64,000 nucleotides of DNA, taken from Sphingobacteriaceae bacterium GW460-11-11-14-LB5. Its GTDB lineage: Bacteria > Bacteroidota > Bacteroidia > Sphingobacteriales > Sphingobacteriaceae. Of the stretch, positions 50,167-58,618 are shown in pieces. Under the pieces are notes generated by a model that searched no databases, was not told the origin of the DNA, and was given only the letters and a program-made list of their open reading frames with translations. The translations under genes and the position numbers were made by a program. Each line of letters starts with the position of its first letter. The stretch's first letter is position 1. Location: the NCBI GenBank assembly GCA_002151545.1, contig CP021237.1:4340001-4404000 (forward strand), written 5' to 3'.

Positions 50167-52503
50167 TTATAAAATAGTTAGGCGCAATGCCTTTAATCCG
50201 CTTAGTCCCTGTAAATCTTCCAGATCAAGATCTTCCGTTTCGGGCTTCAATACCCCGGTTTCCTGCAGGTATTTTACAAAAGGCAGGTAATCTTCAATAT
50301 CTCTCTTGTTGAAATAAATCAATGCCAGCTTATCGGGCTGGGTAAGGCGTTCCTGCGAATTGCGAATGAGTATCTTGTCAATCCTTTTTTTGATCATCTG
50401 ATACCTGATGTTGTAAGCACCTTCTACATCAAACTTCCGCTCGTCGATCCTAAAACTAATGTCTATAGGATGATTATGAATAAAGATGAGTTGCGTGGTG
50501 GTCAGTTTAACGGGCATATCGGGCTGGAGCAGTTGCACCATTCTGGCAATCTCAGCCATTGATGATAGTTGCCATAACCTTAGGTTTTTAAGGTGGAAAT
50601 GATTAAAAATCCTATCGGGCGCAATTGACTGCCCGATATAAATGTCGTATTCAACCCCATCTGTCCTGAACTTTTCGAAATAGCAGGGATAAGAATCTTG
50701 CAATTTTTCGCGTTCGGTTTCAAAATAATTGTTAATGGCCGTATTGATCAGCTGCATGGATGTTTCCAAAGCATGGCGGTGTTTGTATACCTCACCATGA
50801 GGCGCAGAAATGCGATCAAGATATTTACCGATTACCTTTTGGGTATCTGGGTGCGACTGGGAAATGAGCTTAAGGTAATCGCTGGTTTCTTCTTTAAGGA
50901 AAATGTTGAGGCTGTTCTCATCGGTTGTATTCAGCTCATCGCCCTGCAAAATATCACTCCACTTATTGCAGTTAAAAATGATTTCGACCAGCAAAGCATC
51001 GCTGTAAGTTTTGCTCAGCTGATCGAGCGTTTCACGAAACAGACTGAGGTGCAGGCTCAGATCGGCTTTACTGGCTGCATTGCGTTCGGTCGTAGAATTT
51101 CTAATATCTATTGCACCATAAAAAGGGTAAACGTCTGCAAAACTAATATCCTCATTATGCTGGGGCAAGTTCTTTTTCTTATTGTAGAGGTGATGCCAGG
51201 CCGCTTCATTAAACTTCCACTGCACAGCTGGCTGGATAGAGGTATATTTTTCTTTGATGATGTTTTCAATCTCGAGGTTAAACTCGTCTATATAAACCTG
51301 TAAGAGTTGGGCAATAGGTGCTAAAACGGGGTCCAATAAGGTAATTTTCTTTTCATCGAAAGTTTCTCCCACCCAGGTATGCATACCCAATACCCCTACC
51401 AGAATCTGGTTGTGAAATACGGGGATGAGCGCCATCGATTTTACATTCAGTTCTCTAAACCTGTCTAACCAGGGAAACATCTCTTTGCTTTCTGCCCAAA
51501 TATCGGGTGAGTAAAAAGAATTCGGATTTGCAGCATAACCTTCGGCAATCTGTCGAAAAGCTTCAGGACTTAAAGTTTCCTCACCCCATACCGAAAACAA
51601 CAAACCACTCCCTCCTTTTACCCACCCATAAACCATTTTGTTGTTTACTCTAACGAAAGGGAAAAGATCGAATTGAATATTGGCATTTTGCACCAGTACT
51701 TTAAGCGATTGTATCACTTCTCCGTAAGCAACGCTTTCGCTGCCGGGCACACGACTCAACCTTACACTTTTAATATTTTCTACAGCCTGTTTGGCCGTAA
51801 CATCTGAAATGGTAAGCACAGAAATGCCTCTAAGCTCAAAAAGGTCTAAAGGCAAAACTTGTTGCAATTTATCCAATCCAGCTTCTTCACTCAAATATTG
51901 TTGCAGTTCACGGTAGCTGAGATCGGGCAAAGGTTGTTTGGCCTTAACTTCAATAAAACTGGCATTCAGGCCAATATGAAAATAACCTGGCAAACCGGTA
52001 TCAGCGTTGATAGCCGAATGGTATTTTTCCTTTATCGGCGAATGGAATGCGTAGAGCTCGCCAAAGATGAAGGAATAGATGTAATGCAGCCGATCATGTT
52101 GATGCTGTTCGAGTGTTTTTGATCCCGCAAAACTGTTTTGGTCTTTCTTCTGGTGTTCGAGCAATTCGTACATCAGCTCTGTTCCATAAAAAGTAATGGG
52201 CTGCATGGGTGCACAAAGCCCCCAGGCTTGATGGTCTTCTGTTAAAAGTGCCGGTGAAAGACAGGCATACATGTGTTCCAGTAACAGTTCATGTTGATCA
52301 ATATCTTCAAGAGCGATCACCTGATCATCAACCCCCTGTTTTTTAAATTCTTTCAGGGCATTGCTATAAAGGACGGACTTTACCGTCTGCTCTTCCTCAA
52401 TTTTCCGTTTCAGGTATTTGATAAAAGGGCCAAAAGAGATCGACGAATCTACCTCAGGCAAATCGGCATAGTTTTGAACAATGTTAAATATGCGCTTCCT
52501 CAT
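50167..52503 (-). CDS. Large GAF-domain protein of unknown function
   Basis: The 778-residue cytoplasmic protein has no signal peptide. A GAF-like segment lies near residues 310-410 (SMALIPVFHNQILVGVLGMHTW followed by LLDPVLAPIAQLLQVYIDEFN). After it, YGAIDIRNSTTERN (about 463-476) recalls the metal-binding strand of class III nucleotidyl cyclases, but no other cyclase motif is evident. Long helical regions fill the N- and C-terminal parts. Similar proteins are known only in Bacteroidota (recalled). It may be a sensor with an unassigned output. It is transcribed alone. Confidence 0.6.
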   Translation of the reverse strand: MRKRIFNIVQNYADLPEVDSSISFGPFIKYLKRKIEEEQTVKSVLYSNALKEFKKQGVDDQVIALEDIDQHELLLEHMYACLSPALLTEDHQAWGLCAPMQPITFYGTELMYELLEHQKKDQNSFAGSKTLEQHQHDRLHYIYSFIFGELYAFHSPIKEKYHSAINADTGLPGYFHIGLNASFIEVKAKQPLPDLSYRELQQYLSEEAGLDKLQQVLPLDLFELRGISVLTISDVTAKQAVENIKSVRLSRVPGSESVAYGEVIQSLKVLVQNANIQFDLFPFVRVNNKMVYGWVKGGSGLLFSVWGEETLSPEAFRQIAEGYAANPNSFYSPDIWAESKEMFPWLDRFRELNVKSMALIPVFHNQILVGVLGMHTWVGETFDEKKITLLDPVLAPIAQLLQVYIDEFNLEIENIIKEKYTSIQPAVQWKFNEAAWHHLYNKKKNLPQHNEDISFADVYPFYGAIDIRNSTTERNAASKADLSLHLSLFRETLDQLSKTYSDALLVEIIFNCNKWSDILQGDELNTTDENSLNIFLKEETSDYLKLISQSHPDTQKVIGKYLDRISAPHGEVYKHRHALETSMQLINTAINNYFETEREKLQDSYPCYFEKFRTDGVEYDIYIGQSIAPDRIFNHFHLKNLRLWQLSSMAEIARMVQLLQPDMPVKLTTTQLIFIHNHPIDISFRIDERKFDVEGAYNIRYQMIKKRIDKILIRNSQERLTQPDKLALIYFNKRDIEDYLPFVKYLQETGVLKPETEDLDLEDLQGLSGLKALRLTIL

Positions 52504-52584
52504 CTCTTTAAACTTTAAATCAGCAACTATTTGACTTGCAAAAAATTGACCAATGCTAAGATAAAAAATAGATGTGAGAAATTG

Positions 52585-54306
52585 CTACCAGCCGATGGCC
52601 TTATCATCTCCCCTCGGGTCGGCACCACCCTGATAATTGCCCCATTTGGTTTTTAAGATGGCATCAACCCTGCCAATCGGACCTCTAGGGACAATTTTAT
52701 AGCCTTTTGCTTTTAATTTTTCTACTGACAAACTATCGATAGCATCTTTTTCTACATACACCTCATCTGGTAACCATTGGTGATGAAACTTTTTAGCCGC
52801 TACAGCCGACTGCATAGACATATCAAAATCGATGACATTTATAATGGTTTGAAACACAGATGTGATGATGGTTGAACCGCCTGGTGTACCTACCACCATA
52901 AATAATTTCCCGTCTTTCTCTACAACACTCGGTGTCATAGAGCTTAACATGCGTTTATTTGGGGCAATTGCATTGGCTTCGCCACCAACTAAGCCATACA
53001 TATTAGGCGCTCCGGGTTTAACAGAAAAGTCGTCCATTTCGTTATTTAATAGAAATCCAGCGCCTTTTACCGCCACTAACGAACCGTAAGAGCCATTTAA
53101 GGTCGTGGTGATCGAAACGGCATTTCCATCTCGGTCTACAATAGAGAAATGTGTCGTTTCTTCGTGCTCTGCACCTTTAATCTCCCCAGCCAAAACAGCA
53201 CTGCTTGGCGTTGCTGCTGCCCAGCTAAAGTTTGCCATGCGGTTTTTATTATATTCGGCACTTAACATTTGCTGCTGTGGAACCGCATAAAAATCTGGGT
53301 CGCCTAAATGTGTTGCCCGGTCGGCATATACCCTTCTTTCGGCTTCTACAATAACCTGAACTGTGGAATCTGCATTATGACCCCACTTTTTTAGGGGAAA
53401 ATTTTCTACACTTTGTAGCAATTGAATCAGCGCAATACCCCCACTCGAAGTTGGCGGCATGGTAATAATTTTGTAACCTCTGTAATTACCCGTTATTGGT
53501 TTGCGCCAGGTTGCGTGATAGTTTTTTAAATCTTCTTTGGTAATAAGTCCTTTGCCACGCTTCATTTCGGCCACAACCGAATCGGCCACAGCACCTTCAT
53601 AAAAACCGGCCCTGCCTTTTTCCTGGATGAGTTTTAGGGTATTGGCCAGTTCTTTTTGAACCAAAAGGTCATTTTCCTGCCAGGTACTTTCTAAATTTAC
53701 GAAGGCCGTTCCATCCGGATTAAAATCCATAAACTTTCTATGCAAACCATTCAATTCACCAGCTTGTCGCTTGGTAATTTTGAAACCATTTTGAGCCAAA
53801 TTTATCGCTGGTTCTAATACCTGCGCCCAGGAAAGCTTTCCATATTTTTTGTGTGCCTCTACCATTCCATCTACTGATCCTGGTACGCCTGCCGCTAAAT
53901 GGCCGTAAAGGCTTTTATCCACAATCGGATTCCCCGATGAATCGAGGTACATATCTCTGCTGGCTGCCGCAGCTGCCTTTTCTCTAAAATCTAAGGCATT
54001 TATTTCTCCGTTTGCCCCGCGGTATACCATAAAACCACCCCCACCAATATTTCCCGCGTTTGGATAAACCACGGCAAGTGCAAACTGAACTGCAACGGCC
54101 GCATCAACGGCATTCCCACCTTTTTTTAAAATAGCTATACCCACCTGCGATGCTTCCGGATGGGCAGAAACCACCATTCCATTTTTATATTCGCCACTGT
54201 TATTTTTACCCAGCTGACCAGTTACGCAACCAGTTAATAACACCACCACACTGAGGTATATTAACGATTTTTTAATATTATTGAGGGGCCTTATAGTTTT
54301 CTGCAT
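52585..54306 (-). CDS. ggt: Gamma-glutamyltransferase (lipoprotein)
   Basis: The 573-residue Ntn-hydrolase processes glutathione and related gamma-glutamyl compounds in the envelope. The lipobox VLLTGC gives Cys27. The catalytic Thr384 begins ETTHFSIVD, where autocleavage makes the small subunit; downstream GGEANAIAPNKRMLSSMTPS and GTPGGSTIITSVFQ are the substrate-binding motifs. The large-subunit start HPEASQVGIAILKKGGNAVDAAVA is typical. The start codon and first six codons lie within a copy of the acyl-CoA ligase gene's 3' end read in another frame, so the N-terminus is not ancestral. Confidence 0.93.
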   Translation of the reverse strand: MQKTIRPLNNIKKSLIYLSVVVLLTGCVTGQLGKNNSGEYKNGMVVSAHPEASQVGIAILKKGGNAVDAAVAVQFALAVVYPNAGNIGGGGFMVYRGANGEINALDFREKAAAAASRDMYLDSSGNPIVDKSLYGHLAAGVPGSVDGMVEAHKKYGKLSWAQVLEPAINLAQNGFKITKRQAGELNGLHRKFMDFNPDGTAFVNLESTWQENDLLVQKELANTLKLIQEKGRAGFYEGAVADSVVAEMKRGKGLITKEDLKNYHATWRKPITGNYRGYKIITMPPTSSGGIALIQLLQSVENFPLKKWGHNADSTVQVIVEAERRVYADRATHLGDPDFYAVPQQQMLSAEYNKNRMANFSWAAATPSSAVLAGEIKGAEHEETTHFSIVDRDGNAVSITTTLNGSYGSLVAVKGAGFLLNNEMDDFSVKPGAPNMYGLVGGEANAIAPNKRMLSSMTPSVVEKDGKLFMVVGTPGGSTIITSVFQTIINVIDFDMSMQSAVAAKKFHHQWLPDEVYVEKDAIDSLSVEKLKAKGYKIVPRGPIGRVDAILKTKWGNYQGGADPRGDDKAIGW

Positions 54307-54377
54307 CTTTATATATTTTTTTCGATTACCGCATTATTTTTTCCCGGTAATTACTTTTCTTTTAAGCTTAATTTTCA
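54291..54377. repeat. Direct repeat copy of acyl-CoA ligase 3' end
   Basis: This segment repeats positions 56006-56089 with about 85% identity and two homopolymer-length differences; TTCGATTACCGCATTATTTT and CTGCATCTTTATATATTTTT are shared. The ligase frame is disrupted here by indels. It spans the first codons of ggt and its 5' region. Confidence 0.85.
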
Positions 54378-54402
54378 GATAGAAAATACTTGTTTCTAAG
54401 GA

Positions 54403-55824
54403 TTATAAATATTTACTAATCTGCGCATATAATTTTTCTTTATCACTTGGCCTTAAAGCATCGGCAACAACTAATTTACCGTTTTTAATGATTAAATAAC
54501 GCGGTATTCCATAACTCCCGTCCTTTCCTAATTTATCACTCAAATCTTTTCTCAAGGCTTGATTAGTCCGAACATGATTGCCAGAAAGTTTAAAATATTT
54601 TATCATCTCTTTCCATTGCTGCGCTGCATCATCTTTATCTATGGAGATAAAAAGCATCTCAACCTGTTTTGCTTTGAGAAATTGCTCCAGGTCTTTACTA
54701 TATTCAAATTCTTGTTTACATGGCCCACACCAGGTTGCCCAAATATCAACAAATACCGTTTTGTCTTTAAATTGGCCAATTAAACTATCCAGGGTGTTAA
54801 ATTTATCGTAGTTGGCCAACATTTTTTGCCCGGGTTCAAAATCGTTTTTTACCTTATTATGGTAGGTTATAATTTCATTGACCGTTGGTTGCAAATATGG
54901 CGCAAAATTACTTTTAGGATAACTGGCTTTAAATGAATCGAACAAATCGACCAATACTTTCTGATACCTGGTCTGTAACATTTCCTCATATAGAAAAGTA
55001 GCCAGCAAAAATTCTTTCATTTTGCCTGTATAATTATCTTCGAAGGTTTTATATATACTCTTAAGCCAAATATCCTCATCTCTTTTAGGCAATTGCGTTC
55101 CGTTTTTTAGCGGGAGATAATAATTGAGGTAAGTACTTACGTAATATTTGGCATGGTAATAAAAATCCGGGTAAAAAGCATCCCTAAGATTGTTCATGGA
55201 ATACTTTTTATAGGCATCTGCCCACATTTTATCCAAATCGTTATTTATCTTTTGCTTTGCACTAAAAACGACCATGGGGATGGCGGCTTGCAAAATGATC
55301 TGTTCGGTTGAAAAGTATCTTTTTATTTCGTTATAAAAGTTTGCCGAAATCTTGTGTTTCGAGAACAGTTCTGTATAAGGTTTTAGTGCTTCATTCTGAT
55401 CATTTTCGAGCAATTGATACAAACCGGCTGCAGTGCTATCCTTTTTATAATAATTTCTAGCCCTGTATTGATAAAACTCCACATTCCTTTTATTAAAAAG
55501 CAACATTCCTTCCTTATTTTTATCGCTCTGCACCAAAAGCCCCTTATCAAAAACTAAATGTGTAGTACCTGGCTCTATCAATACGGTATTATTGTTAATT
55601 CTTAACCAGGCCAGTTTATTAATCTTTAAAGCATAGTTTACCGTGCTATCATCGCCAAATTTAAGCTCTTTTTTGGCTGGATAAAACCATGTATCATCTA
55701 CAGGGATTTGGATAATTACCGTATTATTTTTAGCACGTAAATTTTTGATACTAAGTTTCGCTTCTTGTGCAAAAGAATTTATTGCCGCAGTAAACAATAA
55801 AATGAAGAGGGTTATTTTTTTCAT
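54403..55824 (-). CDS. TlpA-family thiol:disulfide oxidoreductase
   Basis: The 473-residue protein has a signal peptide (LFTAAINSFAQ), a beta-rich N-terminal part of about 100 residues like DUF4369, a helical middle region (about 110-330), and a C-terminal thioredoxin domain with catalytic Cys366/Cys369 (DIWATWCGPCKQEF). This build is common in Bacteroidota TlpA/ResA-like reductases in the periplasm. It is the only gene in the interval bounded by the two copies of the acyl-CoA ligase 3' end. Partners are unknown. Confidence 0.88.
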   Translation of the reverse strand: MKKITLFILLFTAAINSFAQEAKLSIKNLRAKNNTVIIQIPVDDTWFYPAKKELKFGDDSTVNYALKINKLAWLRINNNTVLIEPGTTHLVFDKGLLVQSDKNKEGMLLFNKRNVEFYQYRARNYYKKDSTAAGLYQLLENDQNEALKPYTELFSKHKISANFYNEIKRYFSTEQIILQAAIPMVVFSAKQKINNDLDKMWADAYKKYSMNNLRDAFYPDFYYHAKYYVSTYLNYYLPLKNGTQLPKRDEDIWLKSIYKTFEDNYTGKMKEFLLATFLYEEMLQTRYQKVLVDLFDSFKASYPKSNFAPYLQPTVNEIITYHNKVKNDFEPGQKMLANYDKFNTLDSLIGQFKDKTVFVDIWATWCGPCKQEFEYSKDLEQFLKAKQVEMLFISIDKDDAAQQWKEMIKYFKLSGNHVRTNQALRKDLSDKLGKDGSYGIPRYLIIKNGKLVVADALRPSDKEKLYAQISKYL

Positions 55825-55900
55825 AGTGTTTTAAGCTGAAACACAAATATTGAAGATATTTTAGAAACTGTTTAAAAATGAATTATTTTTTTACTCATTG

Positions 55901-55925
55901 AAAAAGGCGGGTGAAGACACCCGCC
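55901..55925 (-). terminator. Terminator of acyl-CoA ligase gene
   Basis: GGCGGGTG (55906-55913)-AAGA-CACCCGCC (55918-55925) followed on the minus strand by five T residues. It lies 74 bases after the acyl-CoA ligase stop. Confidence 0.85.
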
Positions 55926-55998
55926 TCTGATTAATATTAATTAGTATGCCACCAATAAAGATGTAGTGCATTTAAAATCAGGAAATTTAATCCGCTTC

Positions 55999-57768
55999 TT
56001 ATTGCTTATAACCTTCTGCATCTTTATATATTTTTTCGATTACCGCATTATTTTTCTCGGTAATTACTTTTCGCTTCAAACTTAATTTCGGTGTAAGTTC
56101 GCCACCATCAATACTCCACTCTTTAGGCAACAAGGCAAATCTTTTTACCTGCTCCCATTTACCAAAACCTCCATTTGCTGCTTCGATAACCTCATTATAT
56201 TTAGTGAGTACCTGTTCGTTTTTAATCATCTCTTCGTTCGAAGTAAAAGTAATGCCTTTTCTTCCTGCCCATGTTTTTAGGGTTTCGAAATTCGGAACGA
56301 TCAAGGCAGATGGAAATTTTCTATTTTCACCCAAAACCATAATCTGTTCGATAAAAATCGATTCCTTATATTTGTTTTCCAGCATTTGCGGGGCAACGTA
56401 TTTACCACCAGCTGTTTTAAACATCTCTTTTTTACGGTCGGTAATTTTTAAAAAGCGACCATCAACCAGTTCTCCTATATCCCCGGTATGGAACCATCCC
56501 TCTTTATCTACTGCCTCATCGGTTAAATCAGGTCGGTTGTAATAACCTTTCATTACCTGGTGTCCGCGGGTTAATACTTCGCCATCTGCTGCTATTTTAA
56601 CTTCCACACCTTTAATTACTTCACCAACGGTACCGAACATGGTTCCACCGAAATGATTAACGGTAATTACCGGCGAGGTTTCAGTTAATCCATACCCCTC
56701 AAAAACAGGCATACCCGCTGCCCAAAAGATCCTGGCCAAACGCGGATTTAAGGCCGCTCCACCCGATACAATCACGACGATTTCACCGCCTAAAGCTTCC
56801 TGCCACTTTTTGAAAACCAGTTTACGGGCAATCCCCAGTTGAAAGTTATACCACGCACCCGCATCAATTGTGTATTTTTCGGCCAAAGCTACCGACCAGA
56901 AGAAAATCCCTTTTTTAATGCCTGTTAATGCTTTCCCTTTTTCCATGATCTTATCGTACACTTTTTCAAGAAGTCTTGGAACGGTAGAAAATACATTGGG
57001 TTTTACATGCTGAATATCGGCTACAATGGTTTCCATACTTTCGGCATAATAAATTCCGGTATAATTAAACAGGTATAAATAAATGATCATCCGCTCGAAA
57101 ATATGCGAAAGTGGCAAAAAGCTTAACCCTTTTTTTACACCTTCGGGTATCACCACAGCCGAGTTAACAAAATTTGCAACCAGGTTATGATGCGTTAACA
57201 TTACACCTTTTGGTGTACCCGTTGTGCCCGATGTGTAAATCAGGGTTAATACATCTTCGGGTGCAACTTTAGCGCGGTATTCTTCCAAATCAATATCTGT
57301 GCTTGCTTTGCCCAGTTCAATCAGCGTATTCCAGTTTTCGGCTTCTTTAATTTCATTAAAACTATAAATTTTGATAGCTGGGTTTATGGCATCGGCACAA
57401 GGCTTAATTTTTTTATACAAATCTTCATCGGCTACAAAAATAATGGCGATTTCTGCGTCTTTTAAGATAAACTGAATGTCGTGCTCGGCCAAAGTTGGGT
57501 ATAAGGGAATTTGATAGGCACCAATCTGGTTGGCTGCAAAATCGGCAATGTTCCACTCCGGTCGGTTATGCGACATCACAGCAACCCTGCCCCCTTTGCC
57601 AATACCTTGTTTAATTAATCCGCGACTTAGGTTATCTACAGCAGTACAAAAATCGGCTGTACTATAATTTATCCATTTTCCATTAATTTTTCCGCTGATG
57701 AATTCTTGCTTAGGATTTTCGAGGCTATATTTCAAAAGATCAAAAACCCGTTTAATTTCTGCCGCCAT
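55999..57768 (-). CDS. Long-chain fatty acid--CoA ligase (AMP-forming)
   Basis: The 589-residue enzyme activates fatty acids to acyl-CoA via acyl-AMP. The AMP-binding P-loop YTSGTTGTPKGV is at 178-189, motif FEGYGLTETSPV marks the A5 region, and GWFHTGDIGEL and LKITDRKKEMFKTAGGKYVAP are the A7/A8 motifs that close the active site. The short C-terminus (LSLKRKVITEKNNAVIEKIY) is the region copied in front of ggt. Length matches the about 590-residue bacterial FadD15/FAA-type group. A terminator follows. It may feed the fad genes, though it is not in the same operon. Confidence 0.93.
   Translation of the reverse strand: MAAEIKRVFDLLKYSLENPKQEFISGKINGKWINYSTADFCTAVDNLSRGLIKQGIGKGGRVAVMSHNRPEWNIADFAANQIGAYQIPLYPTLAEHDIQFILKDAEIAIIFVADEDLYKKIKPCADAINPAIKIYSFNEIKEAENWNTLIELGKASTDIDLEEYRAKVAPEDVLTLIYTSGTTGTPKGVMLTHHNLVANFVNSAVVIPEGVKKGLSFLPLSHIFERMIIYLYLFNYTGIYYAESMETIVADIQHVKPNVFSTVPRLLEKVYDKIMEKGKALTGIKKGIFFWSVALAEKYTIDAGAWYNFQLGIARKLVFKKWQEALGGEIVVIVSGGAALNPRLARIFWAAGMPVFEGYGLTETSPVITVNHFGGTMFGTVGEVIKGVEVKIAADGEVLTRGHQVMKGYYNRPDLTDEAVDKEGWFHTGDIGELVDGRFLKITDRKKEMFKTAGGKYVAPQMLENKYKESIFIEQIMVLGENRKFPSALIVPNFETLKTWAGRKGITFTSNEEMIKNEQVLTKYNEVIEAANGGFGKWEQVKRFALLPKEWSIDGGELTPKLSLKRKVITEKNNAVIEKIYKDAEGYKQ
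56006..56089. repeat. Direct repeat, original copy within acyl-CoA ligase gene
   Basis: These bases encode the last residues of the acyl-CoA ligase, read in an intact frame. They are nearly repeated at 54291-54377 upstream of ggt. The copies flank the TlpA-type gene. Confidence 0.85.
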
Positions 57769-58021
57769 ATGAATTGTATATTATTTGGTTAAGTTAAAAA
57801 ATCAAACATAAAGATTAACATCTATATGCCTTTTTAATAAAAATAATACCTCGTAGTTGATAAAACGCTGTATTTACTTTTTCTAAAAAATATTTAAATA
57901 AACTTAGTGATTACAAAATTACTATGCAAGCATTGTTTTTTATCCTGATGGATTTTTACCCAAAAAACAGAAACGGCATTAAAGTTGTTAGGCTGATAAT
58001 TATTTACAAAACATTTAAATT

Positions 58022-58486
58022 ATGAAAAAGTTATTTACAATTTTAGGATGCATTGCATTGTTTGCCCTTACTACAACAAACGTTAAAGCCCAAAACTATA
58101 AAACCGGACTTGGTTTAGGTATCGACTTTGGAGATGGCGCTACATTGGTTGGCCCCTCAGTTAGGCATCATTTCAGTCCTAAAGCTGCACTTCAAGGTGA
58201 AGTTTTATTTGGTGGAAACTCGACTATTATCCAGGGTTTTCTTCAATACAATTCATCTATCCCAGGTGCTAAAGGTTTAGACTGGTATTTAGGTGGTGGT
58301 CCGTCTATTCAATTGTATGACGGAGGTTCTAGTTTTTATCTGGTTCCGATGGTTGGTTTAGATTATAAATTCTCTGGCGCACCATTGGCATTAGCTTTAG
58401 ACTGGAGACCAAGACTTTACATAGGCGATAACGATAGCGATTTTAACGCTGGAAGATTCGGCTTAGGTTTTAGATATACCTTCTAG
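58022..58486 (+). CDS. Small outer-membrane beta-barrel-like protein
   Basis: The 154-residue protein has a signal peptide (LFALTTTNVKA) and alternating beta-strands with C-terminal aromatic residue (FGLGFRYTF), the hallmark of an outer-membrane barrel; strands such as AALQGEVLFGG, GLDWYLGGGPSIQLY and LALALDWRPRLYIG fit. About eight strands are expected. The function is unknown. It is followed by a strong bidirectional terminator. Confidence 0.8.
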   Translation: MKKLFTILGCIALFALTTTNVKAQNYKTGLGLGIDFGDGATLVGPSVRHHFSPKAALQGEVLFGGNSTIIQGFLQYNSSIPGAKGLDWYLGGGPSIQLYDGGSSFYLVPMVGLDYKFSGAPLALALDWRPRLYIGDNDSDFNAGRFGLGFRYTF

Positions 58487-58521
58487 GCAAAGCGCATGGC
58501 GCTGAGCGAGAAGCGTAAATT

Positions 58522-58577
58522 AAAACCCATAAAAAATCCCGTAAGAAATTAATCTTACGGGATTTTTTATGGGTTTT
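58522..58577. terminator. Bidirectional terminator
   Basis: A perfect 25-bp stem (58522-58546 with 58553-58577, AATTAA loop) sits between the plus-strand barrel protein gene and the minus-strand M61 gene. A- and T-runs on both sides allow it to end both. Confidence 0.85.
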
Positions 58578-58583
58578 TAAGTT

Positions 58584-58618
58584 AACTGCAAATTGAAAAC
58601 TTTTAACTGCAAACTGAC
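58584..58618. repeat. Heptad DNA tract at 3' end of M61 peptidase gene
   Basis: Five 7-mers: AACTGCA, AATTGAA, AACTTTT, AACTGCA, AACTGAC (consensus AAcTgcA). It begins 7 bases after the terminator stem and ends at the M61 stop codon. Confidence 0.8.

Noticed and set aside
54291..54377. A functional second C-terminal part of the acyl-CoA ligase
   Set aside because: The copy has two frame-changing indels and no start, so it is not translated as ligase.
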